DNA of 64,000 bases, from assembly GCA_023313575.1 (NCBI GenBank), contig JAJTTP010000001.1:496001-560000 (forward strand), written 5' to 3'. The position numbers were made by a program, and so were the translations under genes. This DNA is from Eutypella sp. D-1 (Eukaryota; Ascomycota; Sordariomycetes; Xylariales; Diatrypaceae). The notes below the pieces were generated by a model. The model had not been told where the DNA came from, made no database searches, and saw nothing but the letters and a program-made list of their open reading frames with translations. Shown here piece after piece: positions 11,596-22,764 of the stretch (positions are counted from its first letter, which is position 1; each line of letters starts with the position of its first letter).

Positions 11596-12362
11596 AGGCA
11601 ACTTCTGAGCCTGTCTACTTTGTACTCGTAAGAGTTCCAAGGTTGCGCGCGCGTGCATGTCGCGGTTTCACGTGGGGTGGTGGCAGACTTAGGGGGATTT
11701 TAATTGGGGTGGTCGCGTTTTGGTCTGGTAGACCGCGACTTCCCCTAAAACTTTAAAGTTTAAGGGCATTATTGGCCTATCAGGGTACGGGCTATTGGGG
11801 CTATTACAATGGAGATCCACCTAAAATTGCATAAGCACATACTCATGTACATTAGACCCGACTGAAGAGATGCTCACAAAGAAGTCTCGTAGCTCTCGTA
11901 GCTTTAAAGTGAAGACATCATGGATACATGAATACCGCAGTACATCCTGCTCTTTATCTAAAAAAGGTCGGGTCAAATTGCATGTTTGTTTTAGACGGGT
12001 TAGACGGGATATAAACCGGAACGCATTCAGTTAGGCGATACTCTCATAGAGGTACCTATCCAGTCTTCCCTTCCAGTACTTTGTTACCCTGAAACCCTCC
12101 CCGAGTTCGCAACGTCCCAAGCCCAAAGAGAGTCTCTGGGACATTTCCAGCCTAACAAAGATCAGTACAAGGTGCAGACCTATTCAAGTACTGACTGACA
12201 CATCTATCATACCGGGCAATATCAGAGATCAAGATTGCTCGCTTCTCCCGGTTCCAATCTCGAACCAGCACCATCACCACCACCAAAATATATGCAACAA
12301 CCCGGCGCACCATAGAACTTCAACAACTCCCTCGCACCCCCCTCCCCCCCTTCCCCACAGCG

Positions 12363-13898
12363 ATGGCCGCCGCGCACCAGATCGACGACGTCGCAGACTC
12401 AACAGACTGGCTCTCGACACCCTTATCGGGGCTCGCGGCCGTAGAGGCGGCGCTGCGGTGTCAGGTATGCAAGGACTTCTACAAGACGCCGATGCTGACG
12501 TCCTGCAACCACACCTTCTGCTCCGTCTGCATCCGGCGCGCCCTATCCGGTGACGGCGGCGGCAAGTGTCCGCTCTGCCGTGCTCCCGAGCAGGAGCTCA
12601 AGCTCCGCAGTAATTGGGCCATGAGCGAGGCCGTCGACGCCTTCGTCGCCGCCCGCCGCGACGTTCTCGAGTTCGCCCGAAGACCACCGCCGCCACCTCC
12701 GTCTGCCGTGACCGCCACCCCGGAATCGCCCAAGCGGAAACGAGGAGACGAGTTCGAGGCATCGGAAGAAAGCAATAGCAGCGGACAGCGTTCTAATAAG
12801 AGGCTGCGATCTTCGGCGCGGCTGAGCAAGTCTAATAACAACAATAATAATAATAATAGGAGTGCGGGGACGATGGCGGAGATGGCGCGTCAGGAGGCAG
12901 AAGTAATACAAGACAGCGAAGATGAGGACGACACGGGAGATTACGAGCCGGGTAGGCGCCACCATATTGCTAGCTTGATCGTAGCTGGCTCATTAACTAA
13001 CAAATCTAATCATCTGATAGACGACGGCCTCGTGGCCTGTCCTATATGCCAGCGGCGCATGAAAGAGAACCTAGTATTCACACACATCGACACGTGCCCA
13101 GGCGAAACACCGGCGAAACCACCACCACCACCACCCCAACAACAACAAACTTCAAGATCAGGCGCTTTCGCCTCCTCCAAGTCAAACCCTCCGCCAGCAC
13201 CACCCCCACGACCGCTGGCACCACCGAAGAACCTCGAGCGACTGCCAGCGATCCACTACGCGATGTTCAAGGAGGCGCAGCTGCGGAAGAAGCTGCAGGA
13301 GCTGGGGATCTCGACGGCGGGGAACAAGGCGATGCTGGAGCGGCGGCACAAGGAGTGGATGACGCTGTGGAACGCGAACTGCGACGCCCTGCACCCGCGC
13401 CGCAAGGCCGACCTGCTGCACGACCTCGACGCCTGGGAGCGCACCCTCGGCTCCCAGGCCCCGACCTCCTCCCGCTCCATCCGTATTGGCTCCCAGATCA
13501 AGGACAAGGACTTCGATGGTGCCGCCTGGGCTGCTAGACATGACTCCTCGTTCAAGGACCTCATAGCTAGCGCGCGGAAGAATAGATCCAGGGTGCAACC
13601 ACCACCACAAGAGGCGGCGGAGAAGAGTTCCGAAAATGATGATGGACAAGCAGAGGGAGAAGCGATGGCGGGCTTGAACACCAACGTCCCGAGGGAGGAA
13701 ATAGAAGAAGGCGAGGAACCGGGGACGTGGACGGACGCGCCGAGGTCGTATACTGCAAATGGCACAAACGAAGCCGCCGTAACGGATCGGAACGGCGCCC
13801 CGGTCCCCGAACCAAAGCGGACGGCCGTAGCTCCGCCTCTAGCGCCCGGGGGTGGCATCCCCCTCGATCCCCCATCCGAACACCACCATGTAGCTTAA
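12363..13898 (+). CDS. RAD18: Postreplication repair E3 ubiquitin ligase Rad18
   Basis: RING-type E3 that, with Rad6, monoubiquitinates PCNA at stalled forks. Two exons, 12363-12951 and 13021-13898 (488 residues). The 69-nt intron is stop-free but has a GTAGGC donor, a TTAACTAAC branch site and a GATAG end, and removing it joins DYEP to DDGLVACPIC. C3HC4 RING: C33, C36, C48, H50, C53, C56, C69, C72. UBZ4 finger: C203, C206, H218, C222. A SAP DNA-binding helix pair follows (LRKKLQELGI ... NKAMLERRHKEW, about 270-315). The C-terminal region is acidic and disordered. A poly-Asn run around codon 160 comes from an AAT/AAC microsatellite. Neurospora uvs-2 is the corresponding gene. POL32 lies divergently upstream. 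Confidence 0.95.
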   Translation: MAAAHQIDDVADSTDWLSTPLSGLAAVEAALRCQVCKDFYKTPMLTSCNHTFCSVCIRRALSGDGGGKCPLCRAPEQELKLRSNWAMSEAVDAFVAARRDVLEFARRPPPPPPSAVTATPESPKRKRGDEFEASEESNSSGQRSNKRLRSSARLSKSNNNNNNNNRSAGTMAEMARQEAEVIQDSEDEDDTGDYEPGRRHHIASLIVAGSLTNKSNHLIDDGLVACPICQRRMKENLVFTHIDTCPGETPAKPPPPPPQQQQTSRSGAFASSKSNPPPAPPPRPLAPPKNLERLPAIHYAMFKEAQLRKKLQELGISTAGNKAMLERRHKEWMTLWNANCDALHPRRKADLLHDLDAWERTLGSQAPTSSRSIRIGSQIKDKDFDGAAWAARHDSSFKDLIASARKNRSRVQPPPQEAAEKSSENDDGQAEGEAMAGLNTNVPREEIEEGEEPGTWTDAPRSYTANGTNEAAVTDRNGAPVPEPKRTAVAPPLAPGGGIPLDPPSEHHHVA

Positions 13899-14219
13899 GA
13901 GGAAAATTTTAGAAACCCGTTGCACAAAAAAAACTTGCGCGTCATGATGATGATAAAGGTGACGATAATGATGATTTCTCAGTGAAACTCCGGTTGACCG
14001 TTACGTTGTGTGAATTTCCTATTCCCTTCGCTTGCTTGCTTGTGCGTAAATGACGACGGACATTCTTCTTCCGTTGGTGATGAAGAGAATTTGATGGAAA
14101 AAAAGTCTAGCAGGTGGGTGGGGTGGTAACATGTGGGCGAGTTACCAAGGTTGCCAGAGTATACGATGAATTTTCCGTTTATCAGGCGACTTCGTAATTA
14201 AAAAATATAAATCATGCGT
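13899..14219. other. Convergent 3' region
   Basis: 321 bp between the RAD18 stop (plus) and the CHM7-like stop (minus). It is AT-rich near the second gene. I see nothing else in it. Confidence 0.5.
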
Positions 14220-15853
14220 TTAAGCAGTCAGCTTCTTTTTTTTCTCAGCCTCGTTCCCATCCTCTTCCTCCGCCCACCCGGCACCACCAAGGCTTAACCC
14301 ACCGAGTGCTTCCGCGGCCGCCGTGACGGGCGACGGCGGCCTGTTCTCCACCTCCATCTCCTTCTCCCTCTGCTGCTGCTCCTCCTTCTGTGGTTGTTCT
14401 CCCGGCAACCCCGCGGGCACGGGACCCAGCTTCTCGAGCTCGGCGAGTTTGCGACGGGTATTCTCTGCGTCGTCCTTGGCGCGCTCCTCAGCGAGCAGGG
14501 CCTCGAATTCGTCCTCGACCTCGACCTCGTCCACCACGGCCGCACCCGCACCCGCCTCCGCAATGACGTTGCCGACGTCGTCGACCTCGCCCATCTGCTC
14601 GCGCAGGGCATCGAGGACGTCGTCGACGCGGTCGGGGCCGCCGACCGCGGCGTTGAGGTCCCGCAGCGCCGCGGTGCTCGCCCGCATCGTGCGTACCATC
14701 TGCACGTTATCCGCGGCTTGCTGGAGCTTGGCGGCGACGTCCTCGAGCTGGGCGAGGGCCGCGTGGCGGCGCTCCAGGTTCGCCTCGGCCTGGCGCCGCG
14801 ACTTGAGCGCCGCCACGGCCGATACCCGGTTTTTCCGCCGCACGGCGTCCTGCGCCGCGGCGTTTAGCTCGTCGACGCGCCGCGAGAGCGCCTCCGTCTG
14901 CCGTGCCAGGTCCTCGGTGAGTTCCTTCAGCGACGCGATGGCCGAGTCCTCCTCCGTGATGACGGATGATGTGCTGTCCGCGGTCGAAGACCGGATCTTG
15001 ATCGTGTGTCCGTCTGTGGCGAGCACGCCCTTGTCGCGTGACAGGAACTTCACGAGGATATCCATGTCGGTCTCCGAGAGGCGCTGCTTCGCGTCGGGGA
15101 GGACGCTGGCCTCGAAGGTGCGGCGGAAGTGGGTCCGTGAGAAAGTGCGCTCGAAGGGGGTGGTGCGGTCGGCGGCGGCATCGGTGAAGGCCTTGGCGGC
15201 GGCCTCGAGGTTCCGCAGTACGACGAACTGGCCCCGGGGGATGCGGTCGCCGACCCAGCTCCCGAGCAAGCCGCTCACGCCGCGCTCCAGGCCGACCTGC
15301 CGCAAGCCCCACGCCATGACGTTGTACGGTATGCTCCCCCACCCCCTGTGATAGACGCTGTCCTTCATCTGCAGGAAGCTCTCGGCGGGCAGCAGATCGC
15401 CGCTCGCGATGGCCTCGTGCAGGGCGGTGCCCAGGGCCAGGGGCCGGCCGTACTGTTTACTCTCTAGGGCGCCGAGGAGGGCATCGTCGAGCTCGAGGGT
15501 GAAGTGGTTCCGGGTGGCGGCGTTGGAGGGGGCACGGCCGGCTAGGGCGGCGCTGCTGAGCCCGCGGTTCCATGCGGAGATGTTGGCGGTGTAGCCGTCT
15601 GGGTTGAGGGTGCGCTGGGACCGGAAGTCGGAGTAGAGGGCGGGTAGTCGGGCTCTATCGTGGGGGGGAGTTGGGGCAATGGTTAGTCACTGTGTTTCAG
15701 GCGGGGCGTGGGCGGCAGATAAAAAGAAAAAAGAAATGTCTGACGGTAGAAGGTAGTAGGGAAGGATTAGGAGGGTAGGATAGGATAGAAAGCGGCTACA
15801 AACCTCCGGAATCCCGGCTCGTTCTCTACGAGGTAGTTGAGCAGTTCGCTCAT
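14220..15853 (-). CDS. Snf7-family ESCRT-III protein, CHM7/CHMP7-like
   Basis: ESCRT-III-like protein; in this subfamily the role is nuclear-envelope surveillance and membrane sealing. Two exons: 15853-15804 and 15654-14220 (494 residues). The first encodes MSELLNYLVENEPGFR. The 149-nt intron ends after a GTGACTAAC branch site. The N-terminal half (about 1-230) looks like the winged-helix part of CHMP7. The C-terminal half is a long charged helical Snf7 region with heptad-like Leu/Ala spacing (SLKELTEDLARQTEALSRR, then RRHAALAQLEDVAAKLQ). An acidic segment and a Lys-rich tail follow. The length and N-terminal extension separate it from the roughly 220-residue core Snf7 proteins, so CHM7 is the best subfamily call. 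Confidence 0.82.
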
Positions 15854-16784
15854 GGTTGGGGGGGGAAGGGGGGTGCTCGCTCGCGTGAGCCAACAATGGA
15901 TATTAAGATTGTTAAAGTAGATAAATGCCAGCCCGCTTTGCTCGTCGAATGTAAAGACGAAATCCGGAACCAGACGTGTCCGAGCTCGAGGACCTTGGGG
16001 ATCGAAGGTATAGATAAAGATATAAATAAAGGTCCAGTCGGTGAGGAGGGATATGATCGACCTGCAGACCAGACCTGCAGCTCTACTTTGAGAGTTCCCT
16101 CCCCTGCTGTCCTCCAGTGGCCCAAGCCGTGTTTGCCTGGGAAGCGATACAGGCAGTCCAGGCAGCCCAGGCAGCGCTGGAGCAAGTCGACGATAAAGTG
16201 GGATTAGATTGTCCAGATGGTTGACGTACCTGGGTAAGTTAAGACCTTGGGAAGGAAGGTGTAATAGCCGGGTCTACATGTAGCTGGGTAGCTTAGTAGC
16301 TTGGAAATATATTTGTGTACCTCTTAAAAAGTGTTTGGTTTATGATATATGTTAGTTATGTAGGTATGTTAGTTAGTACGGGTACTGCCCAGGTGAGGTT
16401 GTAGGAACGTCCACATACTTAGGTACCTAATACAAGCTAGACCTATCTTTATCAGCGCGACGTCACTGCCAACCTGGAACCTTACCTAGAAGGTTACCTA
16501 CTGATAAGCAAGTACCCCCGTACCGACTTTCACATGCTGCCAGGCTGCCTAGATGCAGCTAGGCAGGCATCAGGTATGCAGGACACCCCTTATTTTATGT
16601 GTCTTAATCGTTATACCAATATAGGTCTTCTCATTATCACGGCACCGACTGAACACTACGATAGTTTCTGGGTTATCTGATAATGGGGTGGAGGAGGCTC
16701 ACAAGCGCATGACTAAACGGATTCTGTTATTACGCAAGGAAAAAAAGGAAAGAGATGAACTATCTGACAGGATTGTGACCTTTC
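15854..16784. other. Intergenic region
   Basis: 931 bp holding the CHM7-like promoter and the NLR 3' end. It is AT-rich around 16290-16380 with scattered TAGG/TACC units. No gene seen. Confidence 0.5.
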
Positions 16785-19700
16785 CTAGTCGTCCTTGTCT
16801 GGTGGTACATCTGACAATAGCCGTACGATTTTCTCTTTCTCATTTGCTACCGCCCATGATAACGGCGTCAGGCCGTTATTATCCGGGGTCTCGGGGTTAA
16901 CGCCTTGGTCAAGTAATAGCCGTACGATTTCCTCTCTCCCATATTCCGCCGCGAACGATAACGGCGTCCGGCCGTTATTATCCGGGGTCTCGGGGTTAAT
17001 GCCTTGGTTAAGTAATAGCCGTACGATTTCCTCCTCCCCACCTTCCGCTGCGAGTGATAACAGCGTCTGGCCGCTATTGTCCTGGAGGTGAACGTTAGCG
17101 CCTCGATTAATTAATAAACTTGCAACTGCCTGCTTTCTGCACTTGACCGCGTTTAATAACGGCGTCTCGCCGTCATTATCCTGGGTCTCGAGGTGGGCGC
17201 CTTGGTTAAGTAATAGCCGTCCGATTTCCTCCCGACCATATCTCGCCGCGGTCGATAACGGCGTTTCGCCGTTATAACCTTTGGCCTCGAGGTCAGCGCC
17301 TTGATTGGTTAACAGACGCGCGATTGCTAGGTGGCCGTGCCTTACTGCCCATGACAACGGCGTTTGACCTTGCGCGTCTTGGGCCTCTAACTCAAGTATT
17401 CCAGGAGCTAGAATAAAGGCTGATAGTCTCTCATCACCATGCTCTATCACGTATGGAAGTATTCCTTTCCTTTTCGAAAACTTGAAGGCTCGCCCAATAA
17501 CAGACCTTGAGCTTTGCTCACTAGAAGGCTGGCTGCGTATTTCCAAAGCCTCCGCGGCGGATTTCTCTGGGCCCTTAGTATCCAGGAACACCTGAATGGC
17601 TTCATTACTCCCTGTGGCGACAGCTGCAAGAAGGGGGGGGCCATAACGCTCAATTTCCGCCGCGAGACTTGCTTGGATAAACTTATCATGTCCGAGAATG
17701 TTTGCATGGACTCGCATAAGGTGTGATAGGTTATTTTCCGCCAGTAAGTAGAGAAGACTCACACTAGACCTGTGGCGGCGTACCGTGTGCTTCTCAAAGA
17801 CATTGCGGAGTTTAACCCAGTTCTCACGCGGGAAATGTGAAATGAAATCCCTCTGGCTAGTTCCGAATCCCTCTGCTAGGTTCGCATGGTGTAGTACGTT
17901 GCGCGTTGCATACTCGAGAAACGGAAATGAATTTGCTGCTGACTGGCGGACGTCTGAGGCGAATGCCGATGTTGCATTCAGGAGCAGCTCGTCGGGTAGT
18001 ACCTCAGAATGATCGACACTGATGTACCGAAGGCAGCATTGTTTCAGCTTGTTGTGGCTGTATCCTTCAAATTTGCTTCCGAGATGGGGCCAAATATCGT
18101 GAAACCCATTTTTCTTCACCAGAAAGTCGTTCACGGATTCGTGGATGAATTGCACTTTCGAAACATTAGACTTGGTGACTTCGACCAACCCTTTGGAGGC
18201 GGAAACAAGAAATCTCTCGATAACTGCAGCTGTGATCTCGTCGGGATCCCATTCGGCCAAGGCTTCAACGTCGATCCCAGAAAGAATAGCGAAATACAGC
18301 TCTTGAGGCTGCAGGGGCTCCTTTGCAAAAAGTACCCACTGGATACATAGGAGCAACTCGTCCTTATTTTCGCCATCACGAGCCAATATTCTACGAAACA
18401 GCTCGTGGAGGTCTCCAGGTATGTCTCGAAGTTTCTGCCGAAGTGCATGTATACGGCCGCCGTCGTGCTCTTTGTTTAGGATTTCCACCACCAAGACAAC
18501 CCACATAAAAACACCAGCTGCCTTTTCTTGTAGCTCGGCTCGGATTGTCTCTGCGAGCTTACTGTGACCAATCTTCAGCTCGGTGCCTATGTAGTTGGTG
18601 ATATCCTGGTTATGCCCTTCCTGTCCTTCGAGCACTAAACTAATAGCCTTCTGAATCGTGATGTGCGGGTAATGCCTGCTTGAGAAACAGACCTGGAACT
18701 TGAGACCGGACGACATGGCAAGCCCGCCTACATGTTCAAAGAATGAGACCATGTCACGGGCTTGGTGCTCGTCACACTCATCCAAGGCATCTATCAGACA
18801 TACAACCGAGGTTTGCCCTAGACTTTGCACAGCCTGTTCAAACAGTGCTTTTAGCAACTCGATGCTCCACTGAGGGGGTTGACCGTTTCGTGTTGCCATC
18901 TCAAGCGAGTCAAATACACGCTGCAGTGTCGGTACTCGTACCAGAAGCTGTAACAAAAGTGACCGAAACATTCCTATGGTGGATTTCTCCAAGTCTTCTC
19001 CTCGTGCGTGGAAAAAGAAGGAGATAATGACCTTGCCTCTCATTGTCCTGCGGGAATTGGCTAACAGGAACTTCATCAATGTGGACTTGCCGGTCCCGGG
19101 CTTCCCCTTAATCCATAACAAGCCATGGTGCCTGTCAAGCATGTCCGGGTTGAGCCAATCGCGATGTTCGCTCCTGTTCAGCACCCATTTGCAAGTTTGG
19201 GCATAGGCGTTCTTGATACTCATCTGCCGAGAATCGATCTGACTGAACTTAAGCGAGTCTAGAAGTGCTCGTGATTGCTCTGCGTTGAGCTGCGGGCCTT
19301 CAACCCCCCCGGGCCTTCTGGCGACGACTTCCGTCATTCGTTGGAGCGCAGCAGATACTTTCTTGAATTCCATATCATTGAGGCCTGTAAACCGGCACAT
19401 TTCCATATGGTTCCGGTCAATATGCTCGGTTGTCTCGATGGCAGGAATGTTCAAACATGACGAGGGGTCCTCCACAACCTGCCAGAATGTTTAGCTATGA
19501 AAAGGCGGCTATTTGACGATACGTACCTTCTTGTAACCCAACGCTTGAACGCCCACCTGTTCTTGGAAAGAATGTACAGTCCAGTGTTGCTCTTGAGCCA
19601 TCGGACTAAATACATCCTTCAATTCCTTGAGGCGTTCAGATGATGGTAGCAACGTATTGACGATCTGACTATCGACGGAAAAGCCCACGATTTTGATGAC

Positions 19701-20381
19701 CGTCTCGGCTATATGCTGGAGAAAGCCGCGCGGATCAGAGCCAGCATGAGGGGTCCCAAAAAAGATGATCCCTTGAGTGGATTCAAAAACACGTCGGAGA
19801 TATGTCTGACCCAGATGACAACCGCTTGACCTGCGGAGCATCTCCTTCACGATGATACCTCCCAGGCTATGTGCGATAAATAGCGCTGGTCGTTCCGGCT
19901 CTCCTCGCCGCTCACTTTCGAGGGCGACTAGGAAGTCCCAGGCGATGTCATAAACCGTGTTTCTGTTTCTGGGAGGCCCAAGGCGATGCCCTAAGTGTGT
20001 ATCGTACCCGTACGTCATAACACGCGCCCCTGGGACGATGGTTGGAAGAAGATCTTTCGGCCAGTATATGGGCGAATAAGAGCGGCCTCTGCTCGTAGGT
20101 GATTTCGTAAATGGAGTCAGCTTTCGCAACTTCGAGGGAGGTTCAGACGAATCATCATCGCCATGGTCATTAGCATCATTGTAACCACGCGTTGGCTCGC
20201 CCTTCTGATGCGTCCATGTCCGTTCCGGATGGCCAGTGAAGCCGTGGATGAAGATGATACTGCCCCATCAGCCCAGAATACCACTGAGATAGGCTTGATT
20301 GGCAACTTACTCAAGAGATGGCTCGTCAGGACTGACGAGAACCGTAAGGCCGGATGGAGGAATCCGTTGGTTCGAGCTCAT
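16785..20381 (-). CDS. NLR protein: SesB-like hydrolase, NACHT, ankyrin repeats
   Basis: A complete fungal NOD-like receptor of 1165 residues in three exons: 20381-20311, 20259-19527, 19478-16785 (introns 51 and 48 nt). Residues 1-300 form a SesB/lipase-like alpha/beta hydrolase: LDIIFIHGFTG, nucleophile elbow FIAHSLGG (Ser155), IIFFGTPHAG, and a likely catalytic His292 in NHMEMC. The NACHT NTPase has Walker A GKPGTGKS (about 393-400) and Walker B VVCLIDALDECDE (about 493-505). Six 33-residue ankyrin repeats (about 970-1157) end the protein; repeats 4-6 are nearly identical over their shared cores. Known for the family: fungal NLRs sense non-self and can trigger regulated cell death through such N-terminal effectors. 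The ligand cannot be predicted. Catalytic and nucleotide-binding residues are all present, so the gene looks functional. Confidence 0.93.
16861..17058 (-). repeat. Near-identical 99-bp ankyrin-coding repeats
   Basis: Two adjacent 99-bp units (16861-16959 and 16960-17058) inside the NLR share a block of about 70 bp with only two C/T differences, from GGCCGTTATTATCC through TACGATTTCCTC. Older repeats upstream in the protein are much more diverged. This points to recent duplication or gene conversion of the repeat array. Confidence 0.85.
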
Positions 20382-21655
20382 TTTAGCTCGTCGCCTAATA
20401 GCATATAAACGTACACATATGCAGAAATAGAAGTGGTTTAGAGGTTCTCATCTATATCCGTGACTTTTAAGCGATGTGAAATTGTACGATAATCACCACA
20501 ATGATCAATCGCGATGCTGAGAAATGAGAAAATGGTGATTATTTAGAGCCTGATGAAACTCTTCCGAGGTCAGCGGGGTACTGAAAATTTTCAGCGGCTC
20601 AGCGGCTCAGCCACAATGGACTCACCAATAACCAGAGGACAGAAGGACAGAAGGGTCGCAAGGCAGGAAAAGATACACGCATTAGGCATTTTCGCTTTCG
20701 TATTTGCCATGTCAGCTTGCCTCATATCTCAAGCCTCGGTGTTATGGTTGTGGCAGTGGTTTCGCCGCTGCGCTGATTGGTTCAAACTGTACAAATAGGA
20801 CCAGTGCATGCGGTACATAAGTTCGAGCCACGGGCGGCCTCAGTTTCTGAGGTAATGTACGAAGTAGGATCGAAGACATGTTGACAAGAAAACAAGATCC
20901 TGGGGGGAAGGGGCAAGAAGAGTTAGAATTCAACACCTGCGGTGCTTCCATTTTCTCACATTCCAAGTGCCACATCGTGTCCAATTCATTGAAGATTTAC
21001 CTGGAATGTAGGTAGATATTTCATTTGTTCTAAGAAATAACTATCTAATGGACTTGCTGCTTGGTACAGTGGTCGTAAAACATCATCAGTCTTCTACCTA
21101 CCATAGTTGAGACCGAAGCCTATAAGTTATTGGTGGAAGCATAGGAGAGCTTCTGACCTCCAAGTGACTCTGTGGATCACCAACAAGATCAATATCAACG
21201 ATGATCTTCTCAAGGCGTGCGCTCACCTGAACGGGCAAGGTAGCAACACGGGAGAGGGTTCCTGGCCCCTAGTCAATCACATATTTTCCCGGGAAAATTA
21301 AGCACAGCCAGCGCCAAGAGATCTGCTCTTCCGGTCGCATTGTATATTTCCACCAGCGAGAATAGCCCACCGGTCGACAACGTGACGCCCGCCGCCAAAG
21401 ACGGTAAGAAGGGACATGGACAGATCGATAGAAATTACGTAGGCATGCTACATTCTCTACCCAACGTAGCGTCGAGGTCGGCCTTCATAATGGGGTCTTG
21501 TGCGGTTTGTATCGAAGGAAAGGGGACCTTGAGCGTGTAGGCTCAATGTTAATTTGGATCCGACATAAAAGGGAACCAAAGACCGGCTGTTTTTCATGAT
21601 TGATTATCCCATGACACCATAACAGGCTGTTCGGTGAATCCAAATACTGCTCAGG
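20382..21655. other. Intergenic region
   Basis: Nearly 1.3 kb upstream of both the NLR (minus) and the pectate lyase (plus), so it carries two divergent promoters. Short open frames show no domain features. Confidence 0.5.
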
Positions 21656-22764
21656 ATGAAGACCTCGACGTTACTAGCTGCTCTCCACTATGGTGTCTTA
21701 TCCCTCGCCGGATGCACCGACGACGCTGACGGCTTCGCCTCTCTGAACGGCGGCACCACCGGAGGAAACGGGGGGACGGAGGTCACGGTCTCCACCTACG
21801 ACGACTTGAAGAAGTACGCGACGGCTTCGGAGAAGTACGTCATCAAGGTAGCCGGCCGCATCACCATGGCCACCTTCGGCGAGGAGCTCAAGGTCGCGAA
21901 CGACAAGACGATCATCGGCGTGGGCGCTACCGGTGAGATCTACGAGGGAGGCTTCGGCCTGTCCAATGTGAAGAACGTCATCATTCGGAACCTGAAAATC
22001 GGTTAGTCGAGATTTTCTAGGAGTTTGGATCGCGTATTTGACTGACTGGGTGCTAGGCAATACCAAGACGGACGGCGAGGAGAATGACCGTGATGGCATC
22101 CAGGCCGATACTTCGACAAACATTTGGATCGATCACTGTGAGTAAATAATCAGAGTGAGGCTCTATGCTTCTTTTCATGGACGCTAAATAGTGAAGGCAC
22201 TTTCGAAAACGGTGGCGATGGGCTCCTGGATATCCGCAAGGACAGCAACTATTGGACCGTCTCCAACAACGTGTTCCGAAACCATGATAAGACTTTCGGC
22301 ATCGGTGGGTTCAACTCTTCTATCCATACATGTTGATATAGGGCCGAGTACTAAGAAAAAGCCTAGGCTGGACGGATAACGTCGTCGCCCAGGGCACCAT
22401 CCACCACAACTACTTCGACGGAACCAACCAGCGCAATCCCAGCGCCGACAACCTGAAGTACGCCCATCTCTACAACAACTACCTTCGCGGCGTTACCAGC
22501 TACGGCCACTACGCACGCGGCCAGACAAACGCCAGGATCGAGAACTGCTACTTCGAGTCGACCAAAGACCCCGTAACCGCCGATTCCGGGGCGACCCTCA
22601 CCTCGACCGGCAATACGTACAAGGACACCTCCGGGACCATTGCCGATGACCAGGGAACCGCCTTCGACGCTAATGACTTCTACAGCTACACGTTAGACGA
22701 GACGGCCGACGTTCCTGGTATCATCAAGGCGAACGCTGGGCCCCAGGAGAGCGTGTGCTCGTGA
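21656..22764 (+). CDS. Secreted pectate lyase, polysaccharide lyase family 1
   Basis: Cleaves polygalacturonate by beta-elimination outside the cell. Four exons: 21656-22001, 22057-22141, 22192-22304, 22367-22764 (313 residues). The first about 20 residues are a signal peptide (MKTSTLLAALHYGVLSLAG). Family motifs in order: VAGRITM, IIGVGATG, NVIIRNLKI, the catalytic-region IWIDHC, DGLLDI, the FGIGWTDN strand, then IHHNYFDGTNQRNP with the conserved Arg and HLYNNYLRG. Together they form the parallel beta-helix core. The donor of intron 2 is ambiguous: GTGAGT gives a frameshift, whereas GTAAAT four bases later (after TGTGA) keeps the frame and is used here. The protein has no carbohydrate-binding module. 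Confidence 0.9.

Larger units (their letters stand above)
11384..12362. promoter_or_regulatory. Divergent POL32/RAD18 promoter region
   Basis: The 979 bp spacer between the POL32 ATG (minus) and the RAD18 ATG (plus) must hold both promoters. It is unusually rich in short inverted repeats: two AATCTAC/GTAGATT palindromes (11511-11527 and 11581-11595), a nested inverted repeat GTCGCG...CGCGAC (11712-11739) and a 14-bp perfect palindrome (11748-11761). There is also a 9-bp tandem repeat (11885-11902). A regulatory role is inferred from position only. Confidence 0.5.

Noticed and set aside
14323..15351. 342-codon Ser/Arg/Ala-rich plus-strand frame
   Set aside because: Antisense to the CHM7-like gene. 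It is open only because of the GC-rich codons of the true frame.
22138..22191. GTGAGT donor in pectate lyase intron 2
   Set aside because: The best consensus donor shifts the frame away from the conserved DGLLDI segment. The GTAAAT site four bases downstream keeps it.
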